Source: Dehalococcoidia bacterium
GTDB lineage: Bacteria; Chloroflexota; Dehalococcoidia; GIF9; UBA5629
Assembly: GCA_028715025.1 (NCBI GenBank)
Contig: JAQTLG010000025.1
Span: 1 to 11,218, forward strand
Direction: 5' to 3'
DNA: 11,218 bases
A model generated the notes under the pieces. That model was not told the origin of the DNA. It did not search any database and saw only the letters and a program-made list of their open reading frames with translations. How positions within the stretch are numbered: the stretch's first letter is position 1; each line of letters opens with the position of its first letter. Made by a program: the position numbers and the translations under genes. Shown here piece by piece: positions 7,535 to 11,218 of the stretch.

Positions 7535-7570
7535 AACAAATATAAACTTATATGCACGCTAACAAATATA
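7535..7570 (+). repeat. Short direct repeat AACAAATATA
   Basis: The 10-base word AACAAATATA occurs at 7535-7544 and again at 7561-7570, 26 bases apart start to start, between the promoter-like hexamers and the leader hairpin. It could be a pair of regulator half sites, but AT-rich words like this arise easily by chance. Confidence 0.3.
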
Positions 7571-7594
7571 TCTACCGATAGTGGCTCTGGATAA

Positions 7595-7616
7595 GCTGCC
7601 GGATCTTCCCGGCGGC
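7595..7616 (+). other. GC-rich hairpin in the dctP leader
   Basis: GCTGCCGG (7595-7602) pairs with CCGGCGGC (7609-7616), eight pairs with one T-G wobble, closing a six-base loop ATCTTC. It lies about 80 bases before the dctP start, in AT-rich surroundings. No T run follows, so it is not a plain intrinsic terminator. It may be part of a structured 5' leader. Confidence 0.4.
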
Positions 7617-7684
7617 GCTGGAGTCACGAATTCACCCCGGCTGATCCCTAAAATCACGGTTGTCCCCGCATTATTATTCTTAGT

Positions 7685-7689
7685 GGAGG
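7685..7689 (+). promoter_or_regulatory. Ribosome binding site of dctP
   Basis: A full GGAGG lies seven bases before the ATG at 7697-7699, which settles the dctP start. It contrasts with dctQ, which has no comparable site, and fits strong translation of the binding protein. Confidence 0.75.
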
Positions 7690-7696
7690 TATATCT

Positions 7697-8824
7697 ATGA
7701 AAAGGACGGCGTTAATACAGGTATTGATGGCATCGCTGCTGGTTATAGTTCTGGCAGCATCCTGCGGCCCGGCGCCCACGGCGCCTTCGGAGAACACTTC
7801 GGCCGCACCGGCAGTCACCGACAACAAAACATACGAATTTACCTACAGCGTTTTCTTCCCACCGGTGCACAAGAACGCCATTCTGGCACAGAAATTCGCC
7901 GATGAGGTCAACGCCCGCACCAACGGCAGGGTCAAGATCACGGTATTCACGGGCGGCACCCTGACCAAGGCGCCGCAGGTCTATGACGGTGTTGTCAACG
8001 GCCTTTCCGACATGGGCATGTCGGTTGTCTCATACACTATGGGACGTTTCCCTGCCGCCGAAATGGTGGAATTACCGCACGGTTATCTCAATGGATATGT
8101 AGCCACCAGGGTGGCCAACGATTTTTACAACGAGTTCAAGCCCAAGGAATTCGACGATGTTCATGTGCTGTATTTCCATGCACACGGTCCCAGCGTTATT
8201 TTTTCTGTTAAGAAGCCTGTCAGGCAGATCGAGGATCTGAAGGGTATGGTAATCAGGTCGACCGGCGTCGGCGCCAGCATCATCGAGGCGCTGGGCGGCA
8301 AAGGATACGGCGCGGCGCAGAATGAAGCCTATGAGCTCATGTCCAAGGGTACCATCGACGGCAGCTATACCCCCCGCGAGACGCTCGAGGGATGGAAACA
8401 GGCCGAGATAGTGAAATACGTTACGGAGTGCCCGGAAGTAGGCAGCACAGCCAACATGTTCGTGGTTATCAACAAGGATAAGTGGGACAGCCTTCCCCCA
8501 GACATCCAGCAGATTTTCACGGATGTAAGCAACGAATGGATCGAGAAGCATGCCAAGACCTGGACCTGGTATGACATCTCTGGACTGCAGTTCTTCAAGA
8601 CCTTCGAGGGACGAGAGGTGATCGATCTGTCCCCTGAAGAGTCGGCCAAATGGGTGAGTGCCACGCAGTCGCTCAAAGACAAATATATTCAGGAAAGGGA
8701 CGCCAAAGGCCTGCCCGCTGATCAGTATGAAAAATACCTGATGGAGAGGGCAGAGTACTGGGCTGGCAAAACCCCCACCGATCAGGAGTGCATAGACTTC
8801 GTTAATACCGAATTCGCACAATAA
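7697..8824 (+). CDS. dctP: TRAP transporter substrate-binding lipoprotein, DctP family
   Basis: Extracytoplasmic solute receptor of a TRAP transporter, 375 residues. The N-terminus has K2/R3, a hydrophobic core (about 5-20) and a lipobox-like LAASC with the lipidated cysteine at C23, then a Pro/Ala/Thr/Ser-rich linker to about residue 43. The mature domain has the family pattern FFPPVHKNAILAQKFADEV (about 53-71) with NGRVKITVFTGGTL after it, and R187 in GMVIRS matches the conserved arginine that grips the ligand carboxylate in DctP proteins. A ligand with a carboxylate is therefore expected, for example a dicarboxylate, 2-oxoacid or hydrophobic acid, but not identified. Lipid anchoring in place of free periplasmic export suggests a cell lacking a classical outer membrane. 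First gene of the rightward operon, with a strong ribosome site. Confidence 0.93.
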   Translation: MKRTALIQVLMASLLVIVLAASCGPAPTAPSENTSAAPAVTDNKTYEFTYSVFFPPVHKNAILAQKFADEVNARTNGRVKITVFTGGTLTKAPQVYDGVVNGLSDMGMSVVSYTMGRFPAAEMVELPHGYLNGYVATRVANDFYNEFKPKEFDDVHVLYFHAHGPSVIFSVKKPVRQIEDLKGMVIRSTGVGASIIEALGGKGYGAAQNEAYELMSKGTIDGSYTPRETLEGWKQAEIVKYVTECPEVGSTANMFVVINKDKWDSLPPDIQQIFTDVSNEWIEKHAKTWTWYDISGLQFFKTFEGREVIDLSPEESAKWVSATQSLKDKYIQERDAKGLPADQYEKYLMERAEYWAGKTPTDQECIDFVNTEFAQ

Positions 8825-8852
8825 GGTAACTATAACTAACAGAGGATCGTAC

Positions 8853-8883
8853 GGGTGGCAGGGCAGAATCATGCCTGCCACCC
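8853..8883 (+). other. Stem-loop between dctP and dctQ
   Basis: GGGTGGCAGG (8853-8862) and CCTGCCACCC (8874-8883) form a perfect 10-bp stem with an 11-base loop, in the 77-base gap between the dctP stop and the dctQ start. No U run follows on the 3' side, so full termination is unlikely. As known for other binding-protein operons such as malE-malF, such a hairpin can protect the 3' end of the binding-protein message or reduce read-through, giving more receptor than permease. The stem is seen directly; the role is inferred. Confidence 0.7.
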
Positions 8884-8901
8884 ATACTGCTGTAAATTAA
8901 G

Positions 8902-9384
8902 ATGTTCGACAAGTTTGAGAAGACAGTAACCAGCATTGCCGGTTGGCTAAACTGGGTGGCCTGCGCCAGCCTGTCGGTCATGGTCACCATGGTTCTGATT
9001 GACATCTGCGGGAACAAGTTCTTTAAGGTGCCGCTTATAGGCGGCATCGAGCTGGTCAGCCTGCTCAGCGTCGCGGCGATCTCGTTTGCCATCGCTCAGA
9101 CGCAGGTCGCTCACGGGCACATCGAGGTCGAGATGCTGGTAAGAAAGCTGCCGCGCACAGCGCAGAAGGTCATCGCCGCTTTTGTACACTGTTTGGGCAT
9201 CTGTCTTTTTGTCATCCTGGCCTGGCAGAGTTACACCTACGGGCTGGCGCTTCAATCCAGCGGTGAAGTATCCATGACCCTGCGCATACCTTATTATCCT
9301 TTCGTCTGGGGACTGGGGTTGTGCAGCCTGGTCGTTGTGCTGGTTCTAATTATGCAGATGATCAAAATGTTGAGGACTTCGTAA
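8902..9384 (+). CDS. dctQ: TRAP transporter small permease subunit, DctQ family
   Basis: Small integral membrane subunit of the TRAP transporter, 160 residues, typical for DctQ. Four membrane segments are seen at about residues 13-35, 45-66, 88-110 and 130-155. The segment-2 region IGGIELVSLLSVAAISFAIA and the following loop HGHIEVEMLVRKLP (about 73-86) match the DctQ consensus, whose usual HxxVD-type motif appears here as HIEVEM. It starts at an ATG right after the dctP-dctQ hairpin with no evident Shine-Dalgarno, so its translation is likely weaker than that of dctP. dctM follows after four bases. It forms the membrane complex with DctM, which uses a sodium or proton gradient in known members. 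Confidence 0.9.
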   Translation: MFDKFEKTVTSIAGWLNWVACASLSVMVTMVLIDICGNKFFKVPLIGGIELVSLLSVAAISFAIAQTQVAHGHIEVEMLVRKLPRTAQKVIAAFVHCLGICLFVILAWQSYTYGLALQSSGEVSMTLRIPYYPFVWGLGLCSLVVVLVLIMQMIKMLRTS

Positions 9385-9388
9385 TCAC

Positions 9389-10693
9389 GTGGACAACATA
9401 ACGCTCGGCATCGTCGGCGTTGTCGTCCTGATTATCATCTTTCTGCTGCGCATGCCCGTGGGTTTCGCCATGGCCTTCGTAGGCCTCATCGGATTCAGTA
9501 TCGTTGTTACACCGGCTGCGGGCATGAATCTGGTTGCCCGCGATTTCTTCGACATTTTTTCATCGTATTCACTGACCGTTATACCCATGTTCACGTTGAT
9601 GGGTTGCATAGCCTCCGAGTCGGGCATGAGCCGTCGCCTTTACGATGCCGGATACGTACTGTTCAGCAAGTTCCCGGGCGGGTTGGCTTTGGCCACCGTG
9701 ATCGGCTGCGCCGGATTTGCCGCCATCAACGGCTCGACCAGCGCCACCGCCGCCGCCATGGGCAAGGTCTGCATTCCTGAAATGAAGCGCTATAAATACG
9801 ACGACTCGATTGCCACCGGGATTGTAGCTGCGGCTGGCACCCTGGGCATCATGATACCGCCCAGCACCATCTTTATCGTATACGGCATACTCACCGAGCA
9901 GTCCATCGGGAAGCTGTTTATAGCCGGCGTGCTGCCGGGACTGCTTATCGCCGTACTGCTGATGGCTGCTGTGGCCATCATATGCACGCGCAACCCCCGT
10001 ATGGCGCCCGCCGGGGAAGCGTCCACCTTCAAGGAGAAGATGGAGGCGCTGACCGGCATCATTGAGATGCTTTTTCTTTTCTGCTTCGTCATACTCGGGC
10101 TTTTCTTTGGCTGGTTCAGCCCCACGCAGGCGGGCGCTGCGGGCGTTGGTGGAGCCATTCTCATCGGATTAATAACCAGAACGCTTACCTGGGCTGGCTT
10201 TATCAATGCTCTCAAGGACAGTGTGCGCGTCACCTGCTTTGTCATGATAATCGTGGCAGGGGCCACCGTTTTCGGCCATTTTATCGCTATAACCACCATA
10301 CCCATGATGCTCACTGATTGGGTCAGCGCTCTGCCGTTGCCGCCCGTAGCCATTATGGGTATCGTAATCATTATTTATATGATTGGCGGATGTTTCATGG
10401 ATTCGCTGGCCCTTATCACGCTGACCATACCCATTTTCTACCCGGTGGTGCTGGCGATGGGTTTCGATCCAATCTGGTTTGGAGTAATTATAGTGCTGGT
10501 GACTGAGATAGGCGTGATCACGCCGCCTGTGGGATTGAACGTGTATGTCATCAAGGGCATCGCCCCCGATGTGCAGCTCGAGACCATCTTTAAAGGCATT
10601 GCACCCTTCCTGGCCGCCCTGGCTGTAGGTGCAATCATCCTGCTGGCGTTTCCACAGATTGCAACATTCCTGCCAAGTCTGGCAACATATTAG
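9389..10693 (+). CDS. dctM: TRAP transporter large permease subunit, DctM family
   Basis: Large membrane subunit carrying the transport path, 434 residues, full length. Start is GTG (9389-9391), four bases after the dctQ stop, with a GAGG about 13 bases upstream inside dctQ; the protein then begins MDNITLGIVG, a typical DctM start. Family signatures: RMPVGFAMAFVGLIG (about 21-35), the GSTSATAAAMG helix-break region (about 114-124), GTLGIMIPPSTIFIVYGI (about 150-167) and, near the C-terminus, EIGVITPPVGLNVYVIKG (about 372-389), the two PP-containing reentrant repeats expected of this elevator-type transporter. It works with DctP and DctQ. It ends 35 bases before an acyl-CoA synthetase gene, probably in the same transcript. 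Confidence 0.95.
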   Translation: MDNITLGIVGVVVLIIIFLLRMPVGFAMAFVGLIGFSIVVTPAAGMNLVARDFFDIFSSYSLTVIPMFTLMGCIASESGMSRRLYDAGYVLFSKFPGGLALATVIGCAGFAAINGSTSATAAAMGKVCIPEMKRYKYDDSIATGIVAAAGTLGIMIPPSTIFIVYGILTEQSIGKLFIAGVLPGLLIAVLLMAAVAIICTRNPRMAPAGEASTFKEKMEALTGIIEMLFLFCFVILGLFFGWFSPTQAGAAGVGGAILIGLITRTLTWAGFINALKDSVRVTCFVMIIVAGATVFGHFIAITTIPMMLTDWVSALPLPPVAIMGIVIIIYMIGGCFMDSLALITLTIPIFYPVVLAMGFDPIWFGVIIVLVTEIGVITPPVGLNVYVIKGIAPDVQLETIFKGIAPFLAALAVGAIILLAFPQIATFLPSLATY

Positions 10694-10728
10694 ATACACT
10701 GCCCGTGTTATTGTGAGGTGATGAGTTG

Positions 10729-11218
10729 ATGATTACGATACCCGAGATGCTGTCCAGAAATGCACGGATGTACCCGGACGACTGCGCGCTGGTTGAGCTT
10801 AAGCCCGGGCACAACTACCGGCGGGAAGTGACCTGGCGGCAGATGGATGACGAGGCCAACCGCGTCGCCAACGCGCTGATCGATATGGGCGTGAAGAAGG
10901 GCGACCGCATCATCCAGTGGATGATGAATTCCATAGACTGGTTGATATCATATTTTGGTATATTGAGGAGTGGGGCCTGGGTGGTTCCGTTAAATTTCAG
11001 GTTTACTACAGGCGACTTCCTCTATTGCGCGGAGATATCGGGGGCCAGGTTCATGATCGCAGGGGAGGAATTCATCGAAAGGATCGATGCTGCTAAAGAG
11101 CATCTCGGCGGAATAGAGGGAATCCTTGCCTTGGGGGGCAGCCTGCCGGGATACATGACCGGGTACCATGACTGGATTGGCAGACGGCCTACCTCACAGC
11201 CCCGCATAGACATAAGCC
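10729..11218 (+). CDS. AMP-forming acyl-CoA synthetase, N-terminal part (runs off the right edge)
   Basis: The frame is open from ATG at 10729-10731 to the window end (163 codons). It reads like the N-terminus of a class I adenylate-forming CoA ligase: MITIPEML, then VTWRQMDDEANRVANAL (about 35-51), GVKKGDRI (54-61), and the block WVVPLNFRFTTGDFLYCAE (about 83-101) with SGARFMIAG after it. The ATP-binding and catalytic motifs would lie beyond the edge, so activity cannot be checked. A GAGGTG lies about nine bases before the ATG; an ATG at 10721 is in another frame and ends after two codons. It follows dctM by 35 bases and likely activates the acid brought in by the TRAP transporter. It is clearly distinct from the 630-residue ligase of the left operon. 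Substrate is unknown. Confidence 0.88.
   Translation, partial: MITIPEMLSRNARMYPDDCALVELKPGHNYRREVTWRQMDDEANRVANALIDMGVKKGDRIIQWMMNSIDWLISYFGILRSGAWVVPLNFRFTTGDFLYCAEISGARFMIAGEEFIERIDAAKEHLGGIEGILALGGSLPGYMTGYHDWIGRRPTSQPRIDIS

Larger units (their letters stand above)
7312..7696. other. Divergent intergenic control region
   Basis: This 385-base stretch separates the two transcription units and holds no convincing gene. It is AT-rich in its middle (about 7380-7580). Within it I see a GGAGG ribosome site for the GYD gene (minus strand, 7317-7321), a 7-bp inverted repeat (7347-7380), promoter-like hexamers (7466-7504), a repeated AACAAATATA (7535-7544 and 7561-7570), a GC-rich hairpin (7595-7616), and a GGAGG ribosome site for dctP (7685-7689). 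Both operons must be started from here or near here. No known riboswitch class is recognisable by eye. Confidence 0.7.

Noticed and set aside
7552..7581. A nine-codon open frame in the dctP leader, followed by a hairpin, resembling a leader peptide
   Set aside because: It has no ribosome site, no run of a regulatory codon, and the following hairpin lacks a U tract, so attenuation is not supported.
8072..8881. A 269-codon open frame opposite dctP
   Set aside because: It is the antisense shadow of dctP and shows no family motif; dctP has signal peptide, ribosome site and conserved residues.
8853..8883. The dctP-dctQ hairpin as an intrinsic terminator
   Set aside because: No T-rich run follows the stem, and dctQ and dctM need transcription from upstream because no promoter is evident between.
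1..11218. Mobile elements, tRNA/rRNA genes, CRISPR arrays, defence genes
   Set aside because: No transposase or integrase, no terminal repeats, no regularly spaced repeats and no RNA gene signature were seen on either strand; all long frames are accounted for by metabolic and transport genes.

Overview
The window shows two divergent transcription units facing away from a gene-free stretch of about 385 bases (7312-7696). Together they look like an uptake and CoA-activation region for organic acids and amino-acid-derived acids. By eye the DNA is of moderate GC with even codon use throughout. I see no mobile element, tRNA, rRNA or CRISPR array. The gene set is a Liv-type ABC importer, a ferredoxin-dependent 2-oxoacid oxidoreductase, a TRAP transporter and two acyl-CoA synthetases. 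With a TRAP binding protein that carries a lipoprotein signal, this fits an anaerobic heterotrophic bacterium. My best guess is an uncultured Dehalococcoidia/Chloroflexota-type organism. That is an inference from gene content and the lipid-anchored binding protein, and an anaerobic deltaproteobacterial lineage is not excluded.

Left unit (minus strand, read from 7311 down to 1): a GYD-domain small protein, iorA, iorB, a class I/II PLP aminotransferase, an AMP-forming acyl-CoA synthetase, livH, and livM, which runs off the left edge. From iorA to livM the genes are tightly packed: TAATG overlap, 14-base overlap, 45-base gap, 1-base gap, 3-base gap. They are probably co-transcribed, and a candidate promoter lies just before iorA. 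A plausible pathway is: LivHM (with ATPases and binding protein presumably beyond the left edge) imports an amino acid or hydrophobic/aromatic acid; the aminotransferase makes the 2-oxoacid; IorAB decarboxylates it to an acyl-CoA and reduced ferredoxin; the acyl-CoA synthetase activates free acids.

Right unit (plus strand, 7697 to the end): dctP (lipoprotein substrate-binding protein), dctQ and dctM of a TRAP transporter, then the N-terminal 163 codons of a second AMP-forming acyl-CoA synthetase that runs off the right edge. A perfect 10-bp stem-loop lies between dctP and dctQ and may let the binding protein be made in excess over the membrane subunits.

The most notable theme is that two unrelated importers, one ABC and one TRAP, each sit in an operon with its own CoA ligase. 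That suggests uptake coupled to CoA thioesterification, though the substrates cannot be read from sequence.
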